Origin: Liquorilactobacillus mali KCTC 3596 = DSM 20444
GTDB taxonomy: Bacteria > Bacillota > Bacilli > Lactobacillales > Lactobacillaceae
Length of the DNA stretch: 64,000 nucleotides
Reading direction: 5' to 3'
Assembly: GCF_000260415.1 (NCBI RefSeq)
Contig: NZ_BACP01000033.1
Location: forward strand, 62,001 to 126,000
Of the stretch, positions 18,912 through 28,128 are shown piece by piece. Position numbers and translations under genes: made by a program. How positions within the stretch are numbered: position 1 is the first letter of the stretch; each line of letters opens with the position of its first letter. The notes below the pieces were generated by a model. That model made no database searches and was not told the origin of the DNA. It saw only the letters and a list, made by a program, of their open reading frames with translations.

Positions 18912-19937
18912 CTACCTTCTAGTCTTTGGATCAAATGCATCGCGTAAACCATCACCTAACAAGTTAAATGCAATCATCAATACACACAATACGATTGCTG
19001 GATACCACATCTGATATGGTAAGAACTGGAAGTTCTTCTGTCCATCATTGAGTAACACACCAAGTGAAGTTTCAGGAGCACTGATACCAATACCAATGAA
19101 ACTCAGGAAGGCTTCAAAGAATATTGCCGTTGGAATTGTATACATTGTTTGAATGATAATAATACTTGAGAGGTTTGGAACCAAATGCTTCCAAGCTATC
19201 TTAGGAGCCGATTCTCCCAAAGAACGGGCGGCCAACACATACTCTTGCGACTTGAGCTGCAGCGTTTCCGCTCGAATCATTCTGGCCATCGTTGTCCAAC
19301 TTGAAATCGCAATTGCGGCGATAATCGACGTCATACCTGGTTTTAGAACCAATAACATCAAAACAACGATAACAAGACTTGGGACGGACGAGATAATTTC
19401 AATAATACGCTGCATTACATTATCAACTCGCCCTCCTTTCCAACCGGATATAATCCCATATGCAACACCAATGGTTAGATCGAAGAACGTTGCTACAAGT
19501 GCAACTATCAATGAAACTTTTGTACCATAAATAATTCTTTCAGCGAGCGAGCGACCTAAATAATCTGTCCCCAAAACAAAATATTTACCTGAAGGAATAT
19601 TATTTTGCTTATATTCATCTACCCATTCACCAGAAACCTTCAGTTTCCCATTAAATCCATTAATCGGAACACCAGGTATTTTTGCTGGTAAATTAGCATA
19701 ATTAGGAGCCGACTTAACCAATGAAGCATGATCAATAAAAAATGATGAACCAAAGGCCACAACTATCATCAAAACAATAATCCAAAGTGAGATGAACGCA
19801 CCCTTATTCATTTTTAAACGGCGCCAAGCATCTTGAACGAAGGTTAATGATGGAGCAGCAATTTTTTCGTTGTCTAGCTCTTCAGCTTTTGGTAAAGCCT
19901 CAAAGCTATCTGGACTTAATTTAATTTTTTCTTCCAT
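18912..19937 (-). CDS. oppC: Oligopeptide ABC transporter permease
   Basis: A 341-residue membrane protein with an N-terminal cytoplasmic arm, about six membrane segments and the BPD_transp_1 domain. The EAA motif is ARSLGESAPKIAWKHLVPN. The domain order N-arm, TM1, periplasmic-side loop (KIPGVPINGFNG) and permease core is typical of OppC. I chose the ATG at 19937, with GGAG 9 nt upstream, 4 bp past the oppB stop. An ATG seven codons earlier (19958) would overlap oppB by 17 bp with a weaker ribosome site. It pairs with OppB to form the peptide channel. Confidence 0.92.
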   Translation of the reverse strand: MEEKIKLSPDSFEALPKAEELDNEKIAAPSLTFVQDAWRRLKMNKGAFISLWIIVLMIVVAFGSSFFIDHASLVKSAPNYANLPAKIPGVPINGFNGKLKVSGEWVDEYKQNNIPSGKYFVLGTDYLGRSLAERIIYGTKVSLIVALVATFFDLTIGVAYGIISGWKGGRVDNVMQRIIEIISSVPSLVIVVLMLLVLKPGMTSIIAAIAISSWTTMARMIRAETLQLKSQEYVLAARSLGESAPKIAWKHLVPNLSSIIIIQTMYTIPTAIFFEAFLSFIGIGISAPETSLGVLLNDGQKNFQFLPYQMWYPAIVLCVLMIAFNLLGDGLRDAFDPKTRR

Positions 19938-19941
19938 CTGC

Positions 19942-20871
19942 TTAATCTCCATTTCCACTTAGTCGAATTCTTGGATCAATGATTCCATAAACAATATCTG
20001 TCAGTAAGATAACAACAACTAAACCAGCAGAAAACAGCATTGTCACACCCATAATCGTTGGATAATCATTTGTTGTAATTGACTTAACAAACTGTTCACC
20101 AATACCAGGAATAGAAAAGATATTTTCAATAACCATTGATCCTGTCATAAGGGCAACTGTATAAGGCCCAATCAATGTTACTAAAGGTATCAAACTATTT
20201 CTCAATGCATGATGATAGACTATACCGAATTTTGTTAGTCCCTTGGCCCGGGCAAGTTCGATATAATCAGAACTCAAAACATCCACCATCCCAGTTCGTA
20301 TGAAACGAGCCGTTTCCGCGAGCGGTCCAACTCCCAAGGCAATTGTTGGTAACACCGTGTAGCTAAAGCCACCCCAATCAGCAATTGGGAACCAACCCAA
20401 TTTAAGAGCGATATAGAATTGCAATAATACAGCCAAAACAAAGTTAGGTACTGATTTACCGATGATAGAAAGAACCGTGCATAAAGTATCAATCCAAGTA
20501 TTTCTATTGATAGCTGCAAAAGAACCAATAATAATTCCAACTAAAACACCAAAAATCATTGCTTGAAGACCCAATTGAGCCGAAGCACCAATTCTACTTG
20601 AAATCAAATATGAAACTGGCTGATTACTATATTGGAATGAAGTTCCTAAGTCTCCATGCAACATACCACCAAGATAAATAAGGTATTGCAACCATACCGG
20701 TTTATTCAACCCATATTGTTCATTCATAATTTTAATCTGCTGCGGTGTCATCTTTTCCTGATTAGAGTACGGTGTTCCTGGCATTAATTTCATTAAAAAG
20801 AAAGTAATTGTTGCTACTAGGAATAACGTCAATAACATATAGAAGACACGCTTTAAAAGATATTTGCGCAT
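19942..20871 (-). CDS. oppB: Oligopeptide ABC transporter permease
   Basis: A 309-residue membrane protein with six membrane segments. The first helix is preceded by MRKYLLKRVFYMLLTLFLVA, typical of OppB/DppB. The EAA loop is ARAKGLTKFGIVYHHALRNS, contacting the ATPases. The tail ends DIVYGIIDPRIRLSGNGD. It forms the translocation pore with OppC. It is separated from oppA by 160 bp holding a stable hairpin, so it is likely expressed at a lower level than oppA. Confidence 0.95.
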   Translation of the reverse strand: MRKYLLKRVFYMLLTLFLVATITFFLMKLMPGTPYSNQEKMTPQQIKIMNEQYGLNKPVWLQYLIYLGGMLHGDLGTSFQYSNQPVSYLISSRIGASAQLGLQAMIFGVLVGIIIGSFAAINRNTWIDTLCTVLSIIGKSVPNFVLAVLLQFYIALKLGWFPIADWGGFSYTVLPTIALGVGPLAETARFIRTGMVDVLSSDYIELARAKGLTKFGIVYHHALRNSLIPLVTLIGPYTVALMTGSMVIENIFSIPGIGEQFVKSITTNDYPTIMGVTMLFSAGLVVVILLTDIVYGIIDPRIRLSGNGD

Positions 20872-20964
20872 AATTTTTCCTCACATTCTAGTTCTTACTC
20901 TTACTCCAAAGCTATGACAGACAATATTTATTGTACATTATAATATAATTTTGTTCCATACACC

Positions 20965-21001
20965 AATTGGGGGATAACTATGTTCAGTTAATCCCCCAAT
21001 T
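20965..21001 (-). terminator. Hairpin in the oppA-oppB gap (attenuator or mRNA stabiliser)
   Basis: AATTGGGGGAT (20965-20975) pairs exactly with ATCCCCCAATT (20991-21001), and the loop can add an AACT/AGTT pair. On the minus strand no U-tract follows, so it is not a full terminator. It is the type of structure that protects or partly ends the oppA message and raises binding protein over permease. Confidence 0.65.
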
Positions 21002-21030
21002 AGCTTTTAATATTATTTTAACTCAACTAA

Positions 21031-22656
21031 TTATTTTGCAATATAAGTGTTCTTAAAGTTGTAGTTAACACCAGCAGCATTGTAGATAACACCCTTAACT
21101 TTTGATTTAACTAAAGTTGCAGTTGCTTGTTGATACAATGGAGAAATACCCTGGTCATTCAATAAAATCTTTTGTGCTTTAACTAAGTCATTCCAACGTT
21201 TTGTTGTATTACCAGCATCGGTTGTCTTAGAAGCTTCAATCAACTTATCGTATTCAGCATTCTTCCACTTACCATTGTTTTGCGAGTTATCTGATGTAAA
21301 GAGATCTAAGAAACTAATTGGATCAGAGAAATCGGCACCCCAACCTGTAACAACGATTCCAAAGTCTCCACTTTCTGAACGTGCTAAACGCGTCTTAAAT
21401 GGTACATTTGAAACGGAAACTTTGGCACCTGACAAGTTCTCTTCAATCTGACTTTGCAAGAATGTTGTAGAGTCTTTGGCTTTATCCGTATCATCACTAA
21501 GTAATTGAATGTTCAGTGATGTAACACCAAGTTCTTTCAAACCTTTTGCCCATAATTTCTTAGCTTCTGCACGATTTGTTGCGACAGCACTCTTAACCGA
21601 TGCTGCTGAAGCAAAATCTTCGCCATTCAATTTGGCTAAACCTGTTGATGCTAAACCTTTAGCTACTGTTGAACCATCACCAAGAACTTTGTTTACAAAT
21701 TGTTTGCGATCGATAACCAATGAGATAGCCTTACGGATATTAGCATTTTGATATTCTTTCTTTGTTTGGTTATATTCGAGATAGAATGTTGAAGCCCCTT
21801 TACGAGTCACAAGCTCTTTTGAGTTAGCTAATTGCTTTGCCTGTTCTGCACTCAATGTTGTTTCATCTAACTTACCAGATTGATATAAGTTATATGAAGT
21901 CGTTGTACTCTTATTAACCTTAAAGTTGATTGCTGAAAGCTTAACATCCTTCTTGTCCCAATAATTGTTATTTTTCTTCAATGTCCAGCTTAAGTTTGAA
22001 CCAGTCCATTTTGTAAGCTTGAATGGTCCGTTATATACCATATACTTAGAAGCTGTACCATATTTGCTGCCGTATTCTTTAACTGCTTTTTCATTTTGTG
22101 GGAAGAATACTGGGAATCCCATCAATAACTTGAAGTATGGAAGTTTCTTATCCAATGTTACAACCAACTTATAATTACCCTCAGCTTTAATACCTAAAGT
22201 AGAAACAGCTTTCTTACCATTCATAATATCATCAGCGTTTGCAATACCACTGAATAAGTAAGCATATTGTGATGCCGTCTTTGGATTAACTGTTCTTTGC
22301 CAACTGTAGACAAAATCTTTAGCCGTTACCTTTTGGCCATTACTCCATTTAGCATTTTTACGCAACGTAAATGTATATTTCATCCCATCGCTAGATACTT
22401 GCGTCTTGGTAGCAATTCCTGGTTCAATCTTGCTATCCTTGCCTAAACGATACAAACCTTCGTTTGTATTGTTTAATGTATCAAAACTTACAACATCAGT
22501 TGCCGTTGACAAATCCATTGTCGGCAATTCTGCCGTTTCGTTCCAGTTAAGTACTTGCTTTGATGCTGTAGAACTGCTCTTAGAGCCACAAGCTACTAAG
22601 AATAATGAAGACAAAGCTACAACCGTACCCAGCTTTGCGAATTTATTTATTTTCAT
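21031..22656 (-). CDS. oppA: Oligopeptide-binding lipoprotein
   Basis: A 541-residue extracytoplasmic solute-binding protein (family 5). Signal peptide residues 1-22 end in the lipobox LFLVAC, so C23 should be lipid-anchored. WNETAELPTMDLSTATD starts the mature domain. The family hallmark KWSNGQKVTAKDFVYSWQRT and the later YNGPFKLTKWTGSN segment are present. It captures peptides and delivers them to OppBC. The gene leads the operon, with its own promoter at 22718-22746, and is followed by a stable hairpin before oppB. The ATG follows AAGGGGAG. Confidence 0.95.
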   Translation of the reverse strand: MKINKFAKLGTVVALSSLFLVACGSKSSSTASKQVLNWNETAELPTMDLSTATDVVSFDTLNNTNEGLYRLGKDSKIEPGIATKTQVSSDGMKYTFTLRKNAKWSNGQKVTAKDFVYSWQRTVNPKTASQYAYLFSGIANADDIMNGKKAVSTLGIKAEGNYKLVVTLDKKLPYFKLLMGFPVFFPQNEKAVKEYGSKYGTASKYMVYNGPFKLTKWTGSNLSWTLKKNNNYWDKKDVKLSAINFKVNKSTTTSYNLYQSGKLDETTLSAEQAKQLANSKELVTRKGASTFYLEYNQTKKEYQNANIRKAISLVIDRKQFVNKVLGDGSTVAKGLASTGLAKLNGEDFASAASVKSAVATNRAEAKKLWAKGLKELGVTSLNIQLLSDDTDKAKDSTTFLQSQIEENLSGAKVSVSNVPFKTRLARSESGDFGIVVTGWGADFSDPISFLDLFTSDNSQNNGKWKNAEYDKLIEASKTTDAGNTTKRWNDLVKAQKILLNDQGISPLYQQATATLVKSKVKGVIYNAAGVNYNFKNTYIAK

Positions 22657-22717
22657 CGCACTATTACTCCCCTTGTTCGTTTCAGATAAGAAACTATTTT
22701 TTTCTAACAGTGATTAA

Positions 22718-22746
22718 ATCTTATATGATAATTAAATTAAATACAA
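22718..22746 (-). promoter_or_regulatory. Probable opp operon promoter
   Basis: Minus strand: TTGTAT (22741-22746), a 17-bp spacer and TAAGAT (22718-22723), about 62 bp before the oppA ATG. Acceptable sigma-A match. No clear CodY box was found near it. Confidence 0.45.
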
Positions 22747-23058
22747 GTGTAAGTTCTTACTTTATTCATATTTCTTCCACACTTTGCCTGTATTTATGCA
22801 GTTTTTTCGAATTTTATAAAATAAAACATAGAATTCACTTTTTTATTCAAAGAAAAAACCGCTTTTATTTTTGTAAAATAAATAATAGACTTACATTATT
22901 AATGGTTTTATACATTATTAATATTCGTCTTTAACTTAATTAAAAATCACTAAGAATTGATTATACTTCTTTTCATTTTCTATTTGGTCTTTTTTCTCCC
23001 ATCAACAGGTATTTAGTAATAAATGTTATACTTAGAAATAGTAAAGGAGGAATTTACA
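22747..23058. other. AT-rich region between divergent oppA and hflX
   Basis: About 310 bp of very AT-rich sequence holding only spurious short frames. A TATACT -10 box (23026-23031) lies about 28 bp upstream of the hflX ATG, with a poor TCAACA-like -35. I see no repeat-family copy here and no gene. Confidence 0.5.
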
Positions 23059-24312
23059 ATGATTCCAGTTATTACTGCAGGCATCGAAGCACAACAAGAA
23101 AATTTTGACTATTTAATGGACGAATTAACAGAATTAGTAAAAGCAAATAATATGAATGTGGTTGCTGATGTCCGTCAACGACTGCAAAAACCAGTGTCCG
23201 CAACTTATCTAGGAAAGGGAAAAGTCTCGGAAATTGCTGAAATCGCACGAGCGACTGATGCACAATTTATAATTCTAAATGATGAATTATCTCCAACACA
23301 AATCCGTAATCTTGAAAAAGATACTGGTATCGCTGTTTTGGATCGTACAGAACTTATTTTAGAGATCTTCTCAAACCGTGCTCGTTCAAAAGAAGCACAG
23401 ATTCAAGTTGAAATTGCGCGTTTGAAATATAAGATGCCTCGATTAAGAGTTGCACCAGATATCAAACTAGATCAACAGAGTGCAAGTGGTGCCCTAGCAA
23501 ACCGTGGTGCTGGTGAAACAAAACTCGAATTGAATAGACGAACTCTTCAAAATAGGATTTCTTTTTTATCGCGAGAGCTAAAAGAAATTGATAAGGAATT
23601 TGAAATAAAGAGTAAATCACGTCGCAAGTCAAATCTGCCTAGTGTCGCACTTGTAGGTTATACAAATGCTGGTAAGTCAACCACAATGAATGGCCTACTT
23701 TCATTGTTCTCAGAGGAAGAAACCAAACAAGTCTTTGAAAAAGATATGCTCTTTGCAACCTTGGATACTTCTGTGAGGAACCTAAGTTTTCCGGATAATA
23801 AAAAGTTTCTTCTAAGTGACACTGTTGGGTTTATAAGCAAACTACCACATAATCTGGTCGAAGCATTCAAGTCAACATTAGCCGAGGTTAGGGAGGCCGA
23901 TTTATTAATTCAGGTAATTGATATTTCTGATCCGCACTCCAAAGAAATGATTGCAACGACAAATCAGACACTTGAAGAATTGGGTGTTAGCAATAAAAAA
24001 ATGATCTATGCTTATAATAAAGCAGATAAAGCTGAAGTAGAATATCCCACTATTGAGGGAATGAATATCACTTACAGTGCTCAAGATAAAGCATCATTAG
24101 AGGAACTTGCAAATTTGATTAAAACAACCCTTTTCCCAGGTTATCAAAAAATGAAGTTTCTAATTCCTTTTACTTCAGGTAACTATCTTGAACGGCTGAA
24201 CTCTCAAGCAAACGTGCTCAATACTGAATACACTGTTGACGGCAGCATTGTAACAGCCGAAGTCTCCCCCATCCAAGCACAATATTTCTCTAAATTTGTT
24301 TATTCTGAGTAG
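23059..24312 (+). CDS. hflX: GTPase HflX
   Basis: A 417-residue GTPase from the ATG at 23059 with AAAGGAGG upstream; an in-frame ATG at 23023 lies before that site. The N-terminal HflX domain (about 1-180) includes RLQKPVSATYLGKGKVSEI and the glycine-rich SGALANRGAGETKLELNRR. The G domain has G1 GYTNAGKST near 203, G3 DTVGFI, and G4 NKAD. HflX binds the large ribosomal subunit and, in studied bacteria, splits stalled or hibernating ribosomes under stress. The downstream hairpin of the repeat family is its likely terminator. Confidence 0.95.
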   Translation: MIPVITAGIEAQQENFDYLMDELTELVKANNMNVVADVRQRLQKPVSATYLGKGKVSEIAEIARATDAQFIILNDELSPTQIRNLEKDTGIAVLDRTELILEIFSNRARSKEAQIQVEIARLKYKMPRLRVAPDIKLDQQSASGALANRGAGETKLELNRRTLQNRISFLSRELKEIDKEFEIKSKSRRKSNLPSVALVGYTNAGKSTTMNGLLSLFSEEETKQVFEKDMLFATLDTSVRNLSFPDNKKFLLSDTVGFISKLPHNLVEAFKSTLAEVREADLLIQVIDISDPHSKEMIATTNQTLEELGVSNKKMIYAYNKADKAEVEYPTIEGMNITYSAQDKASLEELANLIKTTLFPGYQKMKFLIPFTSGNYLERLNSQANVLNTEYTVDGSIVTAEVSPIQAQYFSKFVYSE

Positions 24313-24340
24313 GACTATTATAAAATTTTATGTATAAAAA

Positions 24341-24530
24341 AGCTGAGTCAAAACTAAATTTTGGCTCAGCTCTTCTTTTTTATCTCAGATAAACGTGTTC
24401 CATAAGTAGAAATTCTCAATCCAAATCCGGATTATTCGTAACAAATTACCGTCGTACACATAATTTCATGTTAACGCTCGAATTTCATGTCACACTTCTG
24501 AGTTGTTGAGACTTTTCTTTTTTAAAATCA
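24341..24530 (+). repeat. Dispersed hairpin-tail repeat, copy after hflX
   Basis: The hairpin at 24341-24371 (AGCTGAGTCAAAA against TTTTGGCTCAGCT) is followed by TCTTCTTTTTT and lies 28 bp past the hflX stop. The conserved tail begins at about 24385 with AGATAAACGTGTTCCATAAG and continues to about 24530. Confidence 0.8.
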
Positions 24531-24550
24531 TTACCACTGTATTTGATAGC

Positions 24551-25204
24551 TTACCCAACTCTTTTTTCCAGTCTTGAAGCAACTAGTGACAAGGCGTAGC
24601 AAACGACAAAATACAAAACAGCCAGTGCAACGAACATAGGAATCATGTATCTCGTGTTCTGCCCATAAATTATCTGTGCGCGATACATTAATTCTGGTAA
24701 AACAATGATTGTGGCCAAAGACGTGTCCTTTATCAACGAGATAAATTGACTTACCAAGGGCGGTATCATCTTTCTTAACGCCTGTGGTAAAACGATATAC
24801 CGTAGTCCTTGCCAATAAGTTAACCCGTTTGCGCGTGCACCTTCCATTTGTCCAGTATCAACAGCCAAAATCCCACTTCTCACAATTTCAGCGATCATAG
24901 CTGATTCAAAAACTGTCATGGCAGCAATTGCTGCGGTTAATGGTTCCATCCTGATTCCAATTTTTGGTAATCCAAAATACGTGAAAAAAATCAGTAGCAG
25001 CAGTGGCAAATTCCTAATCAAATCAATAATAACTCCAACAACTCCTGAAACAACTGGGTAGCGAATATATCTAATAATTCCTAGAAATAAGCCAACTATT
25101 GAACTCAAAATTATTGAGACGACAGATACTTCTATCGTGACCCATAATCCCTCTAGTAAGAAGCGAAAATTTATCCAAGTGTATGCTTCAGCAAAACTAT
25201 TCAT
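24551..25204 (-). CDS. glnP: Glutamine-type ABC transporter permease (second subunit)
   Basis: A 217-residue membrane protein of the polar amino acid (HisMQ) permease family. It has about five membrane segments, and the EAA motif ARANGLTYWQGLRYIVLPQA contacts the ATPase. It pairs with the similar permease encoded 14 bp upstream. Substrate specificity comes from the binding protein and is of the glutamine/glutamate type. It is the last gene of a four-gene operon and is convergent with hflX. The gene symbol is a family-level label. Confidence 0.88.
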   Translation of the reverse strand: MNSFAEAYTWINFRFLLEGLWVTIEVSVVSIILSSIVGLFLGIIRYIRYPVVSGVVGVIIDLIRNLPLLLLIFFTYFGLPKIGIRMEPLTAAIAAMTVFESAMIAEIVRSGILAVDTGQMEGARANGLTYWQGLRYIVLPQALRKMIPPLVSQFISLIKDTSLATIIVLPELMYRAQIIYGQNTRYMIPMFVALAVLYFVVCYALSLVASRLEKRVG

Positions 25205-25218
25205 TTATCCGTCCCCCC

Positions 25219-25857
25219 CTAGGCTAATTTTTTTTCGAGATACCGCATATAATAACTTAACGGTAATGTGATTATTAAATATAAGACACCTACAGCAATA
25301 TAAGTATTAAAAGTATCAAATGTCGCTGAAGCAATCATATCTCCTTGATACATTAAATCAAATCCAGCTACAAAGGCTAATACGGACGAATTTTTCACCA
25401 AATTAATAAACTGATTTCCCAATGGTGGAATAACGTATTTAAAAGCTTGGGGCAAAACAATATGCCACATTGCTTGCATGAAACTTAATCCATTTGCACG
25501 TGCACCCTCCATTTGTCCACTATCAACTGCTTGAATTCCCGCTCGAACTGTCTCAGCAATGAATGAAGAAGTATAAAGAGTCAATCCAATTGTTCCTGCA
25601 GTAAAACCATCCATTGGTAAAACATATTGCGGTACAACTACATAAAAGAACATGCCTATTACTAATAACGGAATATTACGAAACACTTCGATATAAATTC
25701 TGCCGATAATGCGTAAAAACTTAGACGGTAAAACCTCAAAGATTGCAAACGTAGAACCGATTACCAGGCTAAAGAACAATGCAATCACACTACACAAAAT
25801 TGTATTTCCCAGGCCGGTCAGCAATTCTTGCCAATGCTGTTGAAAAACACTAATCAT
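25219..25857 (-). CDS. Glutamine-type ABC transporter permease (first subunit)
   Basis: A 212-residue HisMQ-family permease with about five membrane segments. The EAA loop is ARANGLSFMQAMWHIVLPQA, closely similar to the next gene, so the two probably arose by duplication and form a heterodimeric pore. Its ATG overlaps the stop of the binding-protein gene (ATGA), a sign of translational coupling. The protein starts MISVFQQHWQELLTGLGNT, typical of GltK/GlnP-like permeases. Confidence 0.88.
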   Translation of the reverse strand: MISVFQQHWQELLTGLGNTILCSVIALFFSLVIGSTFAIFEVLPSKFLRIIGRIYIEVFRNIPLLVIGMFFYVVVPQYVLPMDGFTAGTIGLTLYTSSFIAETVRAGIQAVDSGQMEGARANGLSFMQAMWHIVLPQAFKYVIPPLGNQFINLVKNSSVLAFVAGFDLMYQGDMIASATFDTFNTYIAVGVLYLIITLPLSYYMRYLEKKLA

Positions 25858-26681
25858 TGTTGACTCGCCTCCTTCAAGTTAAATCCAGCTACATTTCCGA
25901 ACCATTTTTGCAGCAGCTTCTGATATGTCCCATCTTTTCTCATTTCAGCCAAAGCCTTATTGATTTTATTCTTTAACTCCGTTTGCCCTTGATTTACGGC
26001 TATCCCATAAGGCTCATTAGTGAATGTTCCCCCAACTACCTGATACCCAGGGTTCTCCGAAGCAATTCCGAATAAAATACCATTATCTGTTGTAAGAGCC
26101 TGCCCTTGGCCTGACTTCAAAGCAGTAAATGCCTGCGCATAATCTTCAAGTTCCAGTATTTTGGCTTTTGGTGCTGATTTCTTAATATTAACAGCAGATG
26201 TCGAACCTTTAACTGCTAATACTGTTGTTCCAGTTTTATTCAAATCCTTAACACTCTTAATATTACTGCCCTTCTTTACCAGCAATGATTGTCCAGCTGC
26301 AAAATACACTTTTGAAAAATCAACAATCTTTTCGCGGTCTGGTGTAATTGTCATTGTTGCAATGATTGCATCAATATTACCATTTTTAAGTAGTGGTATT
26401 CTTGTCTTACTTGTAACTTGGACGAATTTTGCCTTACCGTTTGGGCCCAATATTTTTTTAGTAACTGCTTTAGCAACATCAATATCAAAGCCTTTAATTT
26501 GCCCAGTCTTGACATCCATCAACCCAAAAAGACGAGTATCGGCCTTAACTCCCCACGTAATGGTATTGTCAGCCTTGTCCTCACTCCATGTACTTTGTGA
26601 CTTTGAAGATGAGCAAGCACAAAGGAGCCCTCCAAGAATAAAAATACTTAGCGCAAGGAGCAATTTTCTTAGTCTTTTCAT
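25854..26681 (-). CDS. glnH: Glutamine/glutamate-type binding lipoprotein
   Basis: A 275-residue family 3 solute-binding protein from the ATG at 26681 (GGAGGAG 5 nt upstream); an in-frame TTG one codon before is too close to that site. Residues 1-22 are a signal peptide, with C23 in LLCAC as lipid anchor. The family pattern is GFDIDVAKAVTKKILG, then IIATMTITPDREKIVDFS with DFS-KVYF, and VKGSTSAVNI. These fit polar amino acid binding. It feeds the two permeases downstream. The exact ligand (glutamine, glutamate or another polar amino acid) cannot be decided. Confidence 0.88.
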   Translation of the reverse strand: MKRLRKLLLALSIFILGGLLCACSSSKSQSTWSEDKADNTITWGVKADTRLFGLMDVKTGQIKGFDIDVAKAVTKKILGPNGKAKFVQVTSKTRIPLLKNGNIDAIIATMTITPDREKIVDFSKVYFAAGQSLLVKKGSNIKSVKDLNKTGTTVLAVKGSTSAVNIKKSAPKAKILELEDYAQAFTALKSGQGQALTTDNGILFGIASENPGYQVVGGTFTNEPYGIAVNQGQTELKNKINKALAEMRKDGTYQKLLQKWFGNVAGFNLKEASQQ

Positions 26682-26694
26682 CAACTCTCCTCCT

Positions 26695-27429
26695 CTAATG
26701 CTTGATAATCTTACTTAGAAACTGCTTTGCACGTTCTTCTTTGGGTGCTTCAAAAAATTCGTCTGCATGTGCATCTTCTAGGATCTCACCCTTATCCATA
26801 AAGACAACTCGGTCAGCAACTTCACGGGCAAAACCCATCTCATGAGTTACGACAACCATCGTCATACCTTCTTTTGCAATTTCCTTCATTACGTTCAATA
26901 CATCATCAATCATTTCTGGATCAAGTGCAGATGTTGGTTCATCAAACAATAATGCCTTAGGTTTCATAGCCAAGCTTCTAGCAATTGCAACTCGCTGCTT
27001 TTGCCCACCAGACAATTGTTTTGGATAAGATGCAGTCTTATCTGACACACCGACTGACTCTAATAACTTCAAAGCCGTCTCTTTATTTTCCTTTTCATTT
27101 CTTTTCAAAACAAGTTTAGGTGCTAACATGATGTTTTCAAGCACAGTCTTATTATCATATAAGTTAAAATGCTGAAAGACCATCCCTACATCCTTGCGAA
27201 TCTGATTTAAATCTGTTTTTTTATCAGCCAAGTCATAGCCATTAACTAGTAATTGACCCTCTTCGATCTCTTCCAAACCGTTAATTGTACGAATCAAAGT
27301 ACTCTTACCCGAACCTGACGGACCGATTACAACCACCACTTCACCTTTTTCAACCTGTAAATTGATATTTTTCAGAGCATGAAATTTCCCGTAATACTTT
27401 TCAACTTTTTTAAATTCAATAATTGACAT
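26695..27429 (-). CDS. glnQ: Polar amino acid ABC transporter ATP-binding protein
   Basis: A 244-residue ABC ATPase of the polar amino acid type. Walker A is [12 protein letters not shown] near 35, the signature is [16 protein letters not shown], Walker B is [12 protein letters not shown], and the switch histidine is in [10 protein letters not shown]. The family-specific DGxx-like NGYDLADKK and MVFQHFNLY segments are present. It heads the operon ahead of the binding protein and two permeases and is transcribed from the promoter at 27472-27500, with a GGGAGGGG ribosome site. Confidence 0.93.
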   Translation of the reverse strand: MSIIEFKKVEKYYGKFHALKNINLQVEKGEVVVVIGPSGSGKSTLIRTINGLEEIEEGQLLVNGYDLADKKTDLNQIRKDVGMVFQHFNLYDNKTVLENIMLAPKLVLKRNEKENKETALKLLESVGVSDKTASYPKQLSGGQKQRVAIARSLAMKPKALLFDEPTSALDPEMIDDVLNVMKEIAKEGMTMVVVTHEMGFAREVADRVVFMDKGEILEDAHADEFFEAPKEERAKQFLSKIIKH

Positions 27430-27471
27430 TTTTTGTTCCCCTCCCGTGTAAATTAATATACGATAATAAAC

Positions 27472-27500
27472 ATTCTAATTAAATTTTCCTTTTTATGCAA
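27472..27500 (-). promoter_or_regulatory. Promoter of the glutamine-type ABC operon
   Basis: Minus strand: TTGCAT (27495-27500), 17-bp spacer, TAGAAT (27472-27477), about 43 bp before the glnQ ATG. Confidence 0.5.
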
Positions 27501-27600
27501 GATATTTCTTTTTATCTCTTGCCTAATTGACGATATTAATGACTTTTATTTAGCAAATTATTTATTTTCAATACTAAATAATCTTCCCAGACAAAATAAA

Positions 27601-27710
27601 GGAACTGGATCAAAATTTAAATCTTGACCTAGCTCCTCCACTATATTATTTCGTATAAACGCACTCAAATTTTAAAGGCTTATGTCATACTCTCTTTCAA
27701 TTACTATTTT
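27601..27710 (+). repeat. Dispersed hairpin-tail repeat, copy between glnQ and the split gene
   Basis: The hairpin at 27601-27636 (GGAACTGGATCAAAATTTAA with imperfect G-U pairing to its right arm) is followed by a shortened tail starting CGTATAAACGC. Here the tail, not the hairpin, faces the 3' end of the nearest gene (minus strand, ending 27737), opposite to other copies. Confidence 0.65.
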
Positions 27711-27736
27711 TAAATTCACCTGAATATTCTAACTTT

Positions 27737-28108
27737 TTACTTGTTATTATATGCTACCTGTACACCAAGGTTAAAAGGCTGCTCCTCCGACACAAGAGAA
27801 GATCTACCTGCAAACTTGTGTGGCCCACCTTCGATTACAACTGCAGCAAGAAATATTTCGTATTTATCGCCTATATCGGCAACTGGGGTTAATCCAACCC
27901 GTACTATTTCGCCTAACTCTTTTCTCTCCAGCGGATTTACTCCACCAAGAATAACAAATTTATCTCCGCGTTTCTCTAATTCGAAATATGGAAGTGCCAC
28001 CGGTTCCAGCAGCGCATCAATTCCGTTAGTATTTGTACGAGCCACCTTAAGCTGATGTTCTTCTGACAGCCCGCCAAAATTTAAACTAAGATATCCTTGT
28101 TGCTCCAA
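27737..28108 (-). CDS. C-terminal part of a split conserved protein (probable -1 frameshift partner)
   Basis: A 123-residue frame starting at a TTG (28108) with no ATG. It lies 8 bp after the upstream frame's stop. The sequence (LSLNFGGLSEEHQLKVA, VALPYFELEKRGDKFVILGG, VVIEGGPHKFAGRSSLV) has no domain I can name. The reading frame is open back to the A7 run at 28120-28126. If one A is re-read there, the upstream protein continues without a break as HNNLKKIVEVLEQQGYLSL. From memory, lactobacilli have a single protein of about 260 residues combining both halves (DUF6681-like); this is recall, not a search result. AGAGG before the TTG would also allow independent restart. Confidence 0.6.
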   Translation of the reverse strand: MEQQGYLSLNFGGLSEEHQLKVARTNTNGIDALLEPVALPYFELEKRGDKFVILGGVNPLERKELGEIVRVGLTPVADIGDKYEIFLAAVVIEGGPHKFAGRSSLVSEEQPFNLGVQVAYNNK

Positions 28109-28114
28109 TACCTC

Positions 28115-28128
28115 TACTATTTTTTTAG
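28115..28128 (-). other. Slippery A AAA AAA heptamer followed by double stop
   Basis: Minus strand: CTA AAA AAA TAG TAG. The heptamer is in the X XXY YYZ phase used for -1 ribosomal frameshifting, and the -1 frame then reads ATA GTA GAG into the second half. It could equally be polymerase slippage, phase variation, a fixed indel or a sequencing error. Confidence 0.55.

Noticed and set aside
22700-22860. CodY box in front of oppA
   Set aside because: The best candidate differs from the AATTTTCWGAAAATT consensus at five positions in very AT-rich DNA, so chance is likely.
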